Of a stretch of DNA of 64,000 bases, positions 48,222-57,336 are shown piece after piece. This stretch comes from Actinacidiphila sp. DG2A-62 (GTDB lineage: Bacteria; Actinomycetota; Actinomycetes; Streptomycetales; Streptomycetaceae). Within the stretch, counting starts at the first letter, position 1; each line of letters starts with the position of its first letter. A program made the position numbers and the translations under genes. The DNA is taken from the NCBI RefSeq assembly GCF_035825295.1, contig NZ_JAYMGI010000002.1, positions 6,958,001 through 7,022,000 of the forward strand, in the 5' to 3' direction. The notes below the pieces were generated by a model. It saw only the letters and a program-made list of their open reading frames with translations, ran no database searches and had not been told where the DNA came from.

Positions 48222-49478
48222 TCAGCGCCGCGGCGCCGGCGGCTGCAGGCTGAACGCGGCGGTCTTCAGCGAACGCCGCATGGCCAGCGCTATCGGCTGC
48301 TCGGCGAACCGGTGCACCAGATAGGACAGCCCCACCAGGGCCGCCACGGTGACCCCGACCAGCACCCAGGGGTCGACCCGGGTGCCGTAGCGGTGGGCGA
48401 CCGTCATGCCGACGGTGTCGTGCAGCAGGTACAGCGGGAAGGTGAGCGTGCCGGCCACCGTCAGCCCGCGCCAGCGCAGCCACCGGGTCCAGCCCAGCGC
48501 GATCGCCGCGATCAGCGCGAAGAACACGGTGATGACCAGCACCAGCCAGCCCCGCCACGGCGACCATGTGTCCCAGTTGTTGCGCCCGCCGCCCGGCGCC
48601 AGCAGGAAGTGCAGCGCCAGCAGCCACGACATCGCCACGATGCCCCACAGCAGCGGCGTCGGCCGGTAGCGGTACATCAGGTAGAAGGCCATCCCGGCGA
48701 TGAAGTACGGCGCCGAGGTCGGGTTCACCATCAGCGTCAGCAGCGGGATGCGCGCGCCGGGCGCCAGCACCGTGGCGACCGTCCACAGGCCGCAGAAGAC
48801 CACCACCCGGCGGTAGCTCAAGCCCTTCCACACCACCACCGCGAAGGTCAGGTAGAAGCACAGTTCCGGCCAGAGCGTCCAGTACGCCGGGTCCAGGTTG
48901 TCCACCCCGAGCGGCGTCTGCAGCATGGTGAAGTTCGCGAACAGCAGCCGCGGGTTGGGATGCCCGAACGGGCTGTCGGTCAGGTAGATCACGCACGCCG
49001 ACAGCACGATCGCCACCCAGTACATCGGGTAGAGCCGGGTCACCCGGGAGATGAAGAAGTCCCGCGGGCTGCGCCCCCACGCGCTCATGCAGATGACGAA
49101 GCCGCTGATCAGGAAGAACAGGTCGACGCCGAGCCGCCCGAAGGCGAAGTAGCGGTGCACGGCGGGGAAGGTCTGCTGGTACGGCAGCCCCCAGATGTCG
49201 ACCATCGCCCACGGCGTCTGGCCGATGAAGTGGAAGAGCACCACCGACATCGCGGCCAGGAACCGCAGCCCGTCGAGGGCCGCCAGCCGGTCCCTGCGCA
49301 CTCCGGGGCGCGGCGCCGCGACGCTCCCCGTCGGCGCCGCGGCCGGCAGCGGGACCTTCGTCGTCGTCCCCGCCCCGGCGGCGCCCGCCGTAGGTCCCCC
49401 CGGTCCGCCCGCTCCCTCCTCCGTCCCCCGTGTCGCTGCCTGCGGCGCGGTCGTCTCCCGATGCTCGATCTGGGCCAT
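48222..49478 (-). CDS. Acyltransferase 3 (OafA/NolL-type) membrane protein
   Basis: 418 residues from ATG 49478. After a Gly/Pro/Thr-rich cytosolic leader, the Acyl_transf_3 domain starts at RLAALDGLRFLAAMSVVLFHF. It continues with FGRLGVDLFFLISGFVI, FFISRVTRLYPMYWVA and about ten helices. Conserved His in VVLFHF and Arg in SRVTRLYP match the family's proton-relay and binding residues. Such enzymes O-acylate cell-surface glycans or natural products. Monocistronic. Confidence 0.9.
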   Translation of the reverse strand: MAQIEHRETTAPQAATRGTEEGAGGPGGPTAGAAGAGTTTKVPLPAAAPTGSVAAPRPGVRRDRLAALDGLRFLAAMSVVLFHFIGQTPWAMVDIWGLPYQQTFPAVHRYFAFGRLGVDLFFLISGFVICMSAWGRSPRDFFISRVTRLYPMYWVAIVLSACVIYLTDSPFGHPNPRLLFANFTMLQTPLGVDNLDPAYWTLWPELCFYLTFAVVVWKGLSYRRVVVFCGLWTVATVLAPGARIPLLTLMVNPTSAPYFIAGMAFYLMYRYRPTPLLWGIVAMSWLLALHFLLAPGGGRNNWDTWSPWRGWLVLVITVFFALIAAIALGWTRWLRWRGLTVAGTLTFPLYLLHDTVGMTVAHRYGTRVDPWVLVGVTVAALVGLSYLVHRFAEQPIALAMRRSLKTAAFSLQPPAPRR

Positions 49479-49564
49479 GCGTCCACCGTTCCGGTGTCGT
49501 CCTCCAGTTACAGGGCTCCGGAACCCTCGATCACATGACCGACCAACCGACCGAAAGGTTGCTC

Positions 49565-50371
49565 TCAGGCAACCACAAGACGACCCACAGGCGAACGCGC
49601 CTCGTCGTACCGGCGCAGCAGCAACTCGGCGACCTCGGGGGCGTCGCCCAGCACCGGCGCCAGCACATCGGCCCCGGCCTCGCGGGCGCCGCGCTCGATG
49701 CGGTCCGGCAGGAAGCCGGGCGCGAGGACGTACGGAGCCACGGCGACCGACCGTACACCGTCGGCCCTCAGCCGCCGGACGACGTCCCCGGTGCGGGGGA
49801 GTGCGGCCGAGGCGTACGCGGGCCGCACCGCGCGCCAGCCGCTGCGCCGCCACCGCCGGGCGATCCCGGCGATCACCGCGCGCGCCTCGGGGTCGGTGGA
49901 GCCCGCGGAGGCCAGCACCACACCGGTCGAGGCCCGGTCGGCCGCGGTCAGGCCGGCCTCGCGCAGCCGCCGCTCCAGCGCGGCGACCAGCAGCGGCGAC
50001 GGCCCGAGCACCGCGGCGGTGTGCAGCCGCGGCACCGGCAGCCCCAGCGGCGGCAGCGCCGCGGCGGCCTCCCGCAGCACCGCGGGGATGTCGGACTTGG
50101 CGTGGAAGGCGCGGGTCAGCAGCAGCGGCAGCACCACGGCCTCGGCCACCGCGTCGGCGGCCAGCAGCCGCACCGCCCGCGGCACGGACGGCGCGCAGAA
50201 GTCCAGGAACGCGGTCTCCACCCGCAGCCCCGGCCGCGCCGCCGCCACCCGCGCGGTCAGCGCCCGTACGGTCGCCGCGTGCCGGGGGTCGCGCGAGCCG
50301 TGCGCGACCACCAGCAGCGGCGGCGGCGCCGGCGCCGGCGGGACCAGCCGCAGGACGCGCCGCGCGCTCAC
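49565..50371 (-). CDS. Sirohydrochlorin chelatase (CbiX/SirB-type)
   Basis: 268 residues from GTG 50371, overlapping the permease stop as GTGA. Duplicated class II chelatase domain: LLVVAHGSRDPRHAATV with the metal-binding His, FLDFCAPSVP, LPLLLTRAFHAKSDIP, and a second half with LASAGSTDPEARAV and VAPYVLAPGFLPDRI. Inserts Fe (or Co) into sirohydrochlorin. Position at the end of the sulfur cluster fits iron insertion to make siroheme for the sulfite reductase encoded in the same cluster. Confidence 0.88.
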   Translation of the reverse strand: MSARRVLRLVPPAPAPPPLLVVAHGSRDPRHAATVRALTARVAAARPGLRVETAFLDFCAPSVPRAVRLLAADAVAEAVVLPLLLTRAFHAKSDIPAVLREAAAALPPLGLPVPRLHTAAVLGPSPLLVAALERRLREAGLTAADRASTGVVLASAGSTDPEARAVIAGIARRWRRSGWRAVRPAYASAALPRTGDVVRRLRADGVRSVAVAPYVLAPGFLPDRIERGAREAGADVLAPVLGDAPEVAELLLRRYDEARSPVGRLVVA

Positions 50372-51402
50372 TGGTTCCTTGCGGTCAGGCCGCGGCTGCG
50401 CAGCACCCAGCGCTCCAGCGGACTGAAGACGATCTGGTCGATGGCGATGCCGACGAACAGGATCAGCAGGATGCCCAGGAAGACGCCGGCCATGTCCGAG
50501 CCCTCCCGCATGTTCTCCAGGTAGCGGCCGAGGCCCACGCCGAGGTCGGGGGAGGAGGCGATCAGCTCCGCGGCCATCAGCGACCGCCAGGAGAACGCCC
50601 AGCCCTGCTTCAGCCCCGCGACGTAGCCGGGCAGCGCGGCCGGCAGCAGGACGTACCAGGCGCCGCGCACCCCGGTCGCGCCGATCACCCGGCCGGCCCG
50701 CAGGTACAGCGGCGGCACCTGGTCGATGCCCGACACCAGGCCGTTGGCGATCGAGGGCACCGCGCCCAGCAGGATCACCGCGTACATCGCCGAGTCCTCG
50801 ATGCCCAGCCAGATCACCGCGGCCGGCACCCACGCCACCGACGGCAGCGACTGGAGCCCGGACAGGATCGGGCCGATCGCCGCGCGGACGAACGGCACCC
50901 GGGCCACCACCAGGCCCAGCGGGGTGCCGATGGCCAGCGCCGCCAGGAAGCCGAGCAGGCCGCGCTCGACGCTGGTCCAGATGATCGAGAACAGGTCGCC
51001 GGCCTCCCAGCGGTCCCGCAGCTCGCCCCAGACCGCGTGCGGGCTGGGCAGCTTGGTCGGGTCGGACACGCCCGCCGCCACCGCGATCTGCCACACCGCC
51101 ACCACCAGCACGATCGCGGTGAGCGGCGGCACCACCTTCTTCAGCAGCACCTGCCCGACCGGGGCGCGGCCGACGGACACGGTCTCCAGCGCGTCCAGCC
51201 CCGCCTCCAGGCCGGACAGGTCGTCGCGTGGACCGTGCGGGCCGTTCGGGTCGCCCCGGTCCACCACCGCGCCGGCCGCCTCCCCGGACGTTCCGGTCTT
51301 CCCGGTCTTCCCGGTCTTCCCGGTCTGCCCGAGCTGCTCGGTCTCCCCGGTGTGCCCGGTCTTCGTGTCGGCGCCCTGCGCGCCGGCCTCAGTGCTGGCC
51401 AT
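50368..51402 (-). CDS. ssuC: ABC transporter permease, sulfonate/taurine type
   Basis: 344 residues from ATG 51402. A hydrophilic N-terminus carries a TGKTGKTGKTG repeat (9-bp DNA period near 51295-51330). Six helices follow with the binding-protein-dependent permease loop in VRGAWYVLLPAALPGYVAGLKQGWAFSWRSLMAAEL (EAA-type motif). It forms the channel of a sulfonate/nitrate/taurine-family importer with the neighbouring ATPase and binding protein. Overlaps the ATPase gene by 14 bp. Confidence 0.9.
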   Translation of the reverse strand: MASTEAGAQGADTKTGHTGETEQLGQTGKTGKTGKTGTSGEAAGAVVDRGDPNGPHGPRDDLSGLEAGLDALETVSVGRAPVGQVLLKKVVPPLTAIVLVVAVWQIAVAAGVSDPTKLPSPHAVWGELRDRWEAGDLFSIIWTSVERGLLGFLAALAIGTPLGLVVARVPFVRAAIGPILSGLQSLPSVAWVPAAVIWLGIEDSAMYAVILLGAVPSIANGLVSGIDQVPPLYLRAGRVIGATGVRGAWYVLLPAALPGYVAGLKQGWAFSWRSLMAAELIASSPDLGVGLGRYLENMREGSDMAGVFLGILLILFVGIAIDQIVFSPLERWVLRSRGLTARNQ

Positions 51403-52183
51403 GACGGCGGATCTCCCCCCGCAGTTCCTCGGTGATCTCCACGGACAGGTCCGCCACCGCGGCGTCCTCGATGCGGCGCGGCTGCGGGATGTCGATGCGC
51501 CACTCCCGGGCGATCCGGCCCGGGCGCGAGGACATCAGCACGACGCGCTGCGCCAGGCGCACCGCCTCCCGCACGTTGTGGGTGACGAACAGCACCGACA
51601 GCTCGGTCTCCGACCAGATCCGGGTCAGCTCGTCGTGCAGCACGTCCCGGGTGATCGCGTCCAGCGCGGCGAACGGCTCGTCCATCAGCAGCAGCGAGCT
51701 GTCCTGGGCCAGCGCCCTGGCCAGCGCCACCCGCTGCCGCATGCCGCCGGACAGCTCGTGCACCCGCTTGCGGTACGCGCCGCCCAGCCGGACCAGCGAC
51801 AGCAGCCGCTCGGCCTCCGGGCGGCGCTCCTCGCGCGGCACCCCGCGCAGCCGCAGCGCCAGCTCGATGTTGCGGCCCGCGGTCAGCCACGGGAACAGCG
51901 CGTGCTCCTGGAACATCAGCGCCGGCCTGCTGCCGGGCGCGTCGATGCTGCCGGCCGACGGCTGGTCCAGCCCGGCGACCAGGTTCAGCAGCGTCGACTT
52001 GCCGCAGCCCGAGGCCCCCAGGAGGCAGACGAACTCGCCGGGCGCCACGTCCAGCGTGATGCCGTCGAGCACGGCCTGCCGGGCGCCGGGCCGGCCGAAC
52101 GCCTTCGACACGTGGTCCAGGCGCGCGGCGTACGCGGCGGGGCGGGCGGCCGGCGCCGCGGGTCCGGTCAGAGTGTCGGCCAT
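51389..52183 (-). CDS. ssuB: ABC transporter ATPase, sulfonate/taurine type
   Basis: 264 residues. ATG 52183 is chosen for the AGGAGG 8 nt upstream. Walker A LLGASGCGKSTLL, Q-loop FQEHALFPW, signature ELSGGMRQRVALARAL, Walker B LLLMDEPFAALD, and H-loop VTHNVREAV. Typical SsuB/TauB length and sequence. Energises uptake with ssuC and ssuA. No ssuD/tauD oxygenase gene is in the cluster, so the exact sulfur compound is inferred from transporter type and position beside the sulfate genes. Confidence 0.92.
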   Translation of the reverse strand: MADTLTGPAAPAARPAAYAARLDHVSKAFGRPGARQAVLDGITLDVAPGEFVCLLGASGCGKSTLLNLVAGLDQPSAGSIDAPGSRPALMFQEHALFPWLTAGRNIELALRLRGVPREERRPEAERLLSLVRLGGAYRKRVHELSGGMRQRVALARALAQDSSLLLMDEPFAALDAITRDVLHDELTRIWSETELSVLFVTHNVREAVRLAQRVVLMSSRPGRIAREWRIDIPQPRRIEDAAVADLSVEITEELRGEIRRHGQH

Positions 52184-52206
52184 GGGTGTCACCTCCTGGG
52201 GGTCAT

Positions 52207-52263
52207 CGGATACGGGATCGGTGTGCGGATACGGGATCGGTGCGCGGATACGGGATCGCTCGG
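52207..52263. repeat. Three tandem 19-bp iterons between ssuA and ssuB
   Basis: Unit CGGATACGGGATCGGTGNG at 52207, 52226 and 52245, the third degenerate at its end. It fills the gap just before the ssuB ribosome site. Confidence 0.9.
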
Positions 52264-52319
52264 GGGTCGTGGGTGTGGGACCGGTCGCGGCCAGCGGTGG
52301 CGGGACCGGTCACGGGCGC

Positions 52320-53465
52320 CTACTGCGTGCCGAGGCCCGCGGCGCTCACCGCCGGCTTGCCCTGCGACGTCAGCACCTTGTTGAGCAGCGTCAGGTCGTA
52401 GATCCCGTCCAGCTTGGGGGCCTTGAGCAGGCCCGCGGCCACCGCGTGCTCGGCCTCGGCCTTGGCGGTGGACGCCAGCGGGTCGTCCAGCACCTTGATC
52501 GACTGCCAGGCCGGGTCCAGGACGTTCGCCGGCAGCGCCTTCTGGGTCAGCGCCTTGAGCTGGTCGTTGGCGTCGGCCTTGGCCTTGTCGGAGTTGGCGT
52601 TGATCCACGCGTTGGTCTTCACCGAGCCGCGCAGCACCGCCTCGACCACGTCCGGGTGGGCGGTCAGGAACTTCTGCGACACGATCACGTTGGTGATCAC
52701 GAAGAGCTTGTCCGGCCACAGCGTGCTCTCGTCCAGCAGCACCTTGGCGCCCTCGGCGACCAGCTTCGAGGCGGTGGGCTCCGGCACCCACGCGCCGTCG
52801 ATCGAGCCGTTCTTGTACGCGTCCGGGGTGATCTTGTTGTCGGTGCGGATCACCGACACGTCGCCCTTGCCGCTCTGCGCGTCGACCTTCCAGCCGCGCG
52901 AGCTGATCCAGTTCAGCAGCGCCACGTCCTGGGTGTTGCCCAGCTGCGGGGTGGCGATCTTCTTGCCCTTGACGTCGTCCAGGGTCTTGATCTTCTTCGG
53001 GTTGACCACCAGCTTCACGCCGCCGGAGGCCGAGCCCGCGATGATCCGCAGGTCGCTGCCGCCGGACTTGGTGTAGCCGTTGATGGACGGCGAGGGGCCG
53101 ATCCAGCCGATGTCGATGGAGCCGGCGTTCAGCGCCTCGATCTCCGCGGGCCCGGCGTTGAAGGTGGCCTGCTTGATCTTCGTGGCGCCCAGCTCCTGCT
53201 GGAAGAAGCCCTCCTTCAGCCCGACCAGCGCGGTGGCGTGGGTCAGGTTCGGGAAGTAGCCGATCTTCACCTCGTCGGCGGACAGCTTGACGGCGCTGCT
53301 GCTGCCGCCCGTCGCGGCGGGCGTCGCGGCGCTGTCGTCGGACTTGTCGGAACCGTAGCCGCAGGCGGCCAGCGCGCCGAACAGGATCGGCAGGGCGGTC
53401 GCCGCGGCGACGAGTCTGCGACGGCGGGAGGAGGAGCGGGCGGACGGGCGGAGCTGGGCAGACAC
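52320..53465 (-). CDS. ssuA: Aliphatic sulfonate ABC transporter substrate-binding lipoprotein
   Basis: 381 residues from GTG 53465, with GAGGA upstream. Signal peptide with twin-Arg-rich start (SSRRRRLVAAATALPILFGAL) and lipobox LAAC. Mature part is a type-2 periplasmic binding protein: VKIGYFPNLTHATALVGLKEGFFQQELG, EALNAGSIDIGWIGPSPSING, QLGNTQDVALLNWI and DAYKNGSIDGAWVPEPTASKL. SsuA/TauA family; captures sulfonates outside the membrane. The 280-bp gap upstream to cysN (53466-53745) has no supported gene; a 44-codon frame at 53511-53645 is not convincing. Confidence 0.9.
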   Translation of the reverse strand: MSAQLRPSARSSSRRRRLVAAATALPILFGALAACGYGSDKSDDSAATPAATGGSSSAVKLSADEVKIGYFPNLTHATALVGLKEGFFQQELGATKIKQATFNAGPAEIEALNAGSIDIGWIGPSPSINGYTKSGGSDLRIIAGSASGGVKLVVNPKKIKTLDDVKGKKIATPQLGNTQDVALLNWISSRGWKVDAQSGKGDVSVIRTDNKITPDAYKNGSIDGAWVPEPTASKLVAEGAKVLLDESTLWPDKLFVITNVIVSQKFLTAHPDVVEAVLRGSVKTNAWINANSDKAKADANDQLKALTQKALPANVLDPAWQSIKVLDDPLASTAKAEAEHAVAAGLLKAPKLDGIYDLTLLNKVLTSQGKPAVSAAGLGTQ

Positions 53466-53745
53466 GGAGGTGTCCTCTCGTAAGGCCCGGCGTGTCGCGC
53501 CCGTCGTACGTCAGGGCGCGGCCGGAGTGGCGTCAGGTCTTCGACAGCGGTGCGGCGCGGGGAGCGCCGCGCGGATCGCGGGCACGGCGGTGGCGCGTGC
53601 GCGGCGGGAACGGCGGAAACGCGAGCGGACCGTCAGCCCGCACATCGCGCGACCCCGCCCGTGCCCGAGCCGAGCGAGCCGCTGCCGACGCGCCCGCCCT
53701 CCTTCGCGAAACCGGAGAACGCCTCCGTGGCCTGGTGCTGCACGG

Positions 53746-55113
53746 TCAGAAGTCCCATCCGCCGTCGTCCGCGCCCGCCCCGGCGGGCGCCTGGGCGCCG
53801 GCGGGCGCGGCGAACGCCTCGCCGGCCATGCCCGCGGTCAGCGTGGCGCCGTCGGCCGGGTCGATCAGCAGGAACGATCCGGTCAGCCGGGACACCGCGT
53901 ACGGGTCCATCGGCAGCGGCTCCGCGGTGCGCAGCACCACCGTGCCGATGTCGTTGACCTCAAGACGCTCCGGCAGGTCCTGGTGGGCCAGCCCGTGCGA
54001 CAGGTCGATCCGGTAGGGCAGCTCCTTGACCAGCGCCTTGACGGTCCGGGTGCCGTGCTTGAGCAGCACCCGCTCACCGATCCGCAGCGGCCGCTCGTGC
54101 AGGTGGCAGACCGTGGCCCGCACGTCCTGGCCGATCGGCGGCGCGTCCGCGGCCGGCGCGATCAGGTCGCCGCGCGAGACGTCCAGGTCGTCGGCGAGCA
54201 GCAGCGTCACCGACTGCGGCGCCCACGCGCTGTCCACCGGCTCGCCCAGCGCGTCGATGCCCGCGACCGTGGTGGTCCGGCCGGACGGCAGCACCGTCAC
54301 CGCGTCGCCCACCCGGAACATCCCCGAGGCGATCCGGCCCGCGTAGCCGCGGTAGTCCGGGTGCTCGGCGCTCTGCGGCCGGATCACGTACTGCACCGGG
54401 AAGCGCGGCGGGCACCCGGCCAGGTCGTGGCTGACCGGCACGGTCTCCAGGTGCTCCAGCACGGTCGGGCCGCCGTACCAGTCCATGTGCGAGGACGGCT
54501 CCACCACGTTGTCCCCGGCCAGCGCCGAGATCGGGATCGCGGTCACGTCGGGCACGCCCATCGAGGCGGCGTAGCCGGTGAACTCCTCGGCGATCGCGGC
54601 GAACACCGGTTCCGCGTAGTCCACCAGGTCCATCTTGTTCACCGCGAGCACCACGTGCGGCACCCGCAGCAGCGCGGCCACCGCGGCGTGCCGGCGGGTC
54701 TGCTCGACCACGCCGTTGCGCGCGTCCACCAGCACCACGGCCAGCTCCGCGGTCGAGGCGCCGGTGACCATGTTGCGGGTGTACTGCACATGGCCGGGCG
54801 TGTCGGCGAGGATGAAGCGGCGGCGCGCGGTGGCGAAGTACCGGTAGGCCACGTCGATGGTGATGCCCTGCTCCCGCTCGGCCCGCAGGCCGTCGGTCAG
54901 CAGCGCGAGGTCCGGGCCCTCCTGGCCGCGGGTCAGCGAGGCGCGCTCGACCGCCTCCAACTGGTCGGTCAGCACCGACTTGGAGTCGTGCAGCAGCCGC
55001 CCGACCAGCGTCGACTTGCCGTCGTCCACCGAGCCGGCGGTGGCGAAGCGCAGCAGCGTGGCCTGGGCGTCCGCGCCCGGTCCGGCGCCGAGGGACTGCG
55101 TGGTGCTCGTCAT
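53746..55113 (-). CDS. cysN: Sulfate adenylyltransferase subunit 1 (GTPase)
   Basis: 455 residues from ATG 55113. EF-Tu-like GTPase: G1 AGSVDDGKSTLVGRLLHDSK, REQGITIDVAYRYF, G3 ADTPGH, G4 NKMDLVDY, then two beta-barrel domains. With cysD forms ATP sulfurylase, coupling GTP hydrolysis to APS formation from sulfate and ATP. No APS-kinase domain is fused; cysC is separate. It starts 2 nt after cysD ends. The C-terminus is a short Ala/Gly/Pro tail. Confidence 0.95.
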   Translation of the reverse strand: MTSTTQSLGAGPGADAQATLLRFATAGSVDDGKSTLVGRLLHDSKSVLTDQLEAVERASLTRGQEGPDLALLTDGLRAEREQGITIDVAYRYFATARRRFILADTPGHVQYTRNMVTGASTAELAVVLVDARNGVVEQTRRHAAVAALLRVPHVVLAVNKMDLVDYAEPVFAAIAEEFTGYAASMGVPDVTAIPISALAGDNVVEPSSHMDWYGGPTVLEHLETVPVSHDLAGCPPRFPVQYVIRPQSAEHPDYRGYAGRIASGMFRVGDAVTVLPSGRTTTVAGIDALGEPVDSAWAPQSVTLLLADDLDVSRGDLIAPAADAPPIGQDVRATVCHLHERPLRIGERVLLKHGTRTVKALVKELPYRIDLSHGLAHQDLPERLEVNDIGTVVLRTAEPLPMDPYAVSRLTGSFLLIDPADGATLTAGMAGEAFAAPAGAQAPAGAGADDGGWDF

Positions 55114-55115
55114 GG

Positions 55116-56051
55116 CTAGAAGTACCCCTCGCGCTTGCGGTCTTCCATCGCCGCTTCGGACAGCTTGTCGTCGGCCCGGGTGGCGCCGCGCTCGGTCAGC
55201 CGGGACGCGGCGATCTCCGCGATCACCGCCTCCAGCGTGGTCGCGTCGGAGTCCACCGCGCCGGTGCAGGACATGTCGCCGACCGTGCGGTAGCGCACCA
55301 GGCGGGTCTGCACCGGCTCGCCGTCCCGCGGCCCGCCCCACTCGCCGGGGGTCAGCCACATGCCGTTGCGCGCGAACACCTCGCGCTCGTGCGCGAAGTA
55401 GATCCGCGGCAGCTCGATCCGCTCCCGCGCGATGTACTGCCACACGTCCAGCTCGGTCCAGTTGGACAGCGGGAAGACCCGGACGTGCTCGCCCGGCGCG
55501 TGCCGGCCGTTGTACAGCGACCACAGCTCGGGGCGCTGGCGGCGCGGGTCCCACTGGGAGAACTCGTCGCGCAGCGAGAACACCCGCTCCTTCGCGCGGG
55601 CCTTCTCCTCGTCGCGCCGGCCGCCGCCGAAGACCGCGTCGAAGCGCAGTTCGCGGATCGCGTCGGTCAGCGGCACCGTCTGCAGCGGGTTGCGGGTGCC
55701 GTCGGGGCGCTCGCGCAGCCGCCCGTCGTCGATGTAGTCCTGCACCTTCGCCACGTGCAGCCGCAGGGAGTGCGCGGCCACCGTGCGGTCCCGGAAGTCC
55801 AGCACCTCGGGGAAGTTGTGCCCGGTGTCCACGTGCAGCAGCGCGAACGGCACCGGCGCCGGCGCGAACGCCTTCAGCGCCAGGTGCAGCATGACGATCG
55901 AGTCCTTGCCGCCGGAGAAGAGGATCACCGGCCGCTCGAACTCGCCCGCCACCTCGCGGAAGATGTGCACCGCCTCGGACTCCAGCGCGTCCAGGTGGGT
56001 CAGCGCGTACGGGCTGCCCGTCGCCTCCGGGTGCGCCACGGTGGTCGTCAT
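55116..56051 (-). CDS. cysD: Sulfate adenylyltransferase subunit 2
   Basis: 311 residues from ATG 56051, overlapping the cysC stop as ATGA. PP-loop ATP pyrophosphatase: PVILFSGGKDSIVMLHLALKAF, LHVDTGHNFPEV, FGGGRRDEEKARAKERVFS, FPLSNWTELDVWQYI and a C-terminal RLTERGATRADDK. Catalyses ATP + sulfate to APS with cysN. Cytosolic. Confidence 0.96.
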   Translation of the reverse strand: MTTTVAHPEATGSPYALTHLDALESEAVHIFREVAGEFERPVILFSGGKDSIVMLHLALKAFAPAPVPFALLHVDTGHNFPEVLDFRDRTVAAHSLRLHVAKVQDYIDDGRLRERPDGTRNPLQTVPLTDAIRELRFDAVFGGGRRDEEKARAKERVFSLRDEFSQWDPRRQRPELWSLYNGRHAPGEHVRVFPLSNWTELDVWQYIARERIELPRIYFAHEREVFARNGMWLTPGEWGGPRDGEPVQTRLVRYRTVGDMSCTGAVDSDATTLEAVIAEIAASRLTERGATRADDKLSEAAMEDRKREGYF

Positions 56052-56587
56052 GCCGCCAGTCCCCTCTCCACGAGCAGTGCGTGCACGGCCGCCGCCGACT
56101 GCTCGACGGTGCGCCCCTGCGTCTCGATCCGCAGGTCCGGGTCCTCCGGCGGCTCGTACGGATCGTCCACGCCGGTCAGCCCGCTCAGCTCGCCCGCGGC
56201 CTGCCGGGCGTACAGGCCCTTGACGTCGCGCCGCGCGCAGACGTCGACGGGGGTGGCGACGTGCACCTCGACGTAGCCGGTGCCCTGGGTCTGGTGCCGC
56301 TTGCGGACCGCCTCGCGGCTGTCCGCGTACGGCGCGATGACCGGCACCAGCACCAGCACCCCGTGGGAGGCCAGGAGTTCGGCGACGAAGCCGATGCGCT
56401 GCACGTTGGTGTGCCGGTCCTCGCGGCTGAAGCCGAGGCCGGCGGAGAGGAACTCGCGGATCTCGTCGCCGTCCAGCACCTCGACCCGGCGGCCGTCGGC
56501 GCGCAGCCGCTCGGCCAGCGCCAGCGCGACGGTGGTCTTGCCGGCGCTCGGCAGGCCGGTGAGCCAGACGGTGGCCCCGGTGCTCAT
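56048..56587 (-). CDS. cysC: Adenylyl-sulfate kinase
   Basis: 179 residues. ATG 56587 is chosen for GGGAGGAC just upstream; an in-frame GTG at 56635 overlaps the cysH stop but has no site. P-loop VWLTGLPSAGKTTVALAL, DGDEIREFLSAGLGFSREDRHTN, VIAPYADSREAVR and YVEVHVATPVDVC. Phosphorylates APS to PAPS. Since CysH here looks like an APS reductase, PAPS may serve sulfotransferases rather than sulfate reduction. Confidence 0.94.
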   Translation of the reverse strand: MSTGATVWLTGLPSAGKTTVALALAERLRADGRRVEVLDGDEIREFLSAGLGFSREDRHTNVQRIGFVAELLASHGVLVLVPVIAPYADSREAVRKRHQTQGTGYVEVHVATPVDVCARRDVKGLYARQAAGELSGLTGVDDPYEPPEDPDLRIETQGRTVEQSAAAVHALLVERGLAA

Positions 56588-56631
56588 GGCGTCCTCCCGG
56601 TGGGTCGCGGCGGTCGCGACGGTGGATGTGG

Positions 56632-57336
56632 TCACAGGTGTATCCCGCACTCGGTCTTGCCCAGCCCCGCCCAGCGGCCGGCGCGCGCGTCCTCGCCCTC
56701 CAGCACCCGGCGGGTGCACGGCGCGCAGCCGATGGAGGCATAGCCGTCCATCAGCAGCGGATTGGTGAGTACGCCGTGCTCGGCGACGTACGCTTCCACG
56801 TCTTTCTGAGACCAACGTGAGATCGGGGCGATCTTCACCTTGCCGCGGCGGGCGTCCCAGCCGACCACGGGGGTGTTCGCGCGGGTCGGCGACTCGTCCC
56901 TGCGCAGCCCGGTCGCCCACGCGTCGTAGCCCTTCAGGCCCTCCTCCAGCGGCGCGACCTTGCGCAGCGCGCAGCACAGGTCGGGGTCCCGGTCGTGCAG
57001 CCGCGGGCCGTACTCGGCGTCCTGCTCGGCCACGGTCTGCCGCGGGGTGAGGGTGATCACGTTCACGTCCATCACCGCGGCGACGGCGTCGCGGGTGCCG
57101 ATGGTCTCGGGGAAGTGGTAGCCGGTGTCCAGGAACACCACGTCCACGCCCGGCGCCACCCGCGAGGCCAGGTGGGAGACCACGGCGTCCTCCATCGAGG
57201 AGGTCACGCAGAACCGGCTGCCGAAGGTGTCGACGGCCCAGCGCAGGATGTCGGTGGCGGACGCGTCCTCCAGGTCGCGGCCCGCCTGCTCGGCGAGCTG
57301 CCGCAGTTCCTCGTCGGTGTGCTGTGCGGTGGTCAC
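56632..57336 (-). CDS. cysH: Adenylyl-sulfate (APS) reductase, iron-sulfur type
   Basis: 234 residues from GTG 57336, with GGAGG 6 nt upstream. PP-loop-like fold: CVTSSMEDAVVSHL, DTGYHFPETIGTRD and TGLRRDESPTRANTP. Two Cys pairs, DLCCALRKV and YASIGCAPCTRRV, make the [4Fe-4S] site that marks APS-using rather than PAPS-using enzymes; the C-terminal ECGIHL holds the catalytic Cys. Reduces APS to sulfite with thioredoxin. The start overlaps the stop of the small CxxC protein gene. Confidence 0.95.
   Translation of the reverse strand: MTTAQHTDEELRQLAEQAGRDLEDASATDILRWAVDTFGSRFCVTSSMEDAVVSHLASRVAPGVDVVFLDTGYHFPETIGTRDAVAAVMDVNVITLTPRQTVAEQDAEYGPRLHDRDPDLCCALRKVAPLEEGLKGYDAWATGLRRDESPTRANTPVVGWDARRGKVKIAPISRWSQKDVEAYVAEHGVLTNPLLMDGYASIGCAPCTRRVLEGEDARAGRWAGLGKTECGIHL

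Noticed and set aside
52207..52263. Possible CRISPR array (19-bp repeats).
   Set aside because: The units are directly adjacent with no spacers and only three copies; no cas genes are present.
53511..53645. 44-codon frame before ssuA as a second leader peptide.
   Set aside because: Arg-rich, no conserved leader pattern, no ribosome site; likely chance.
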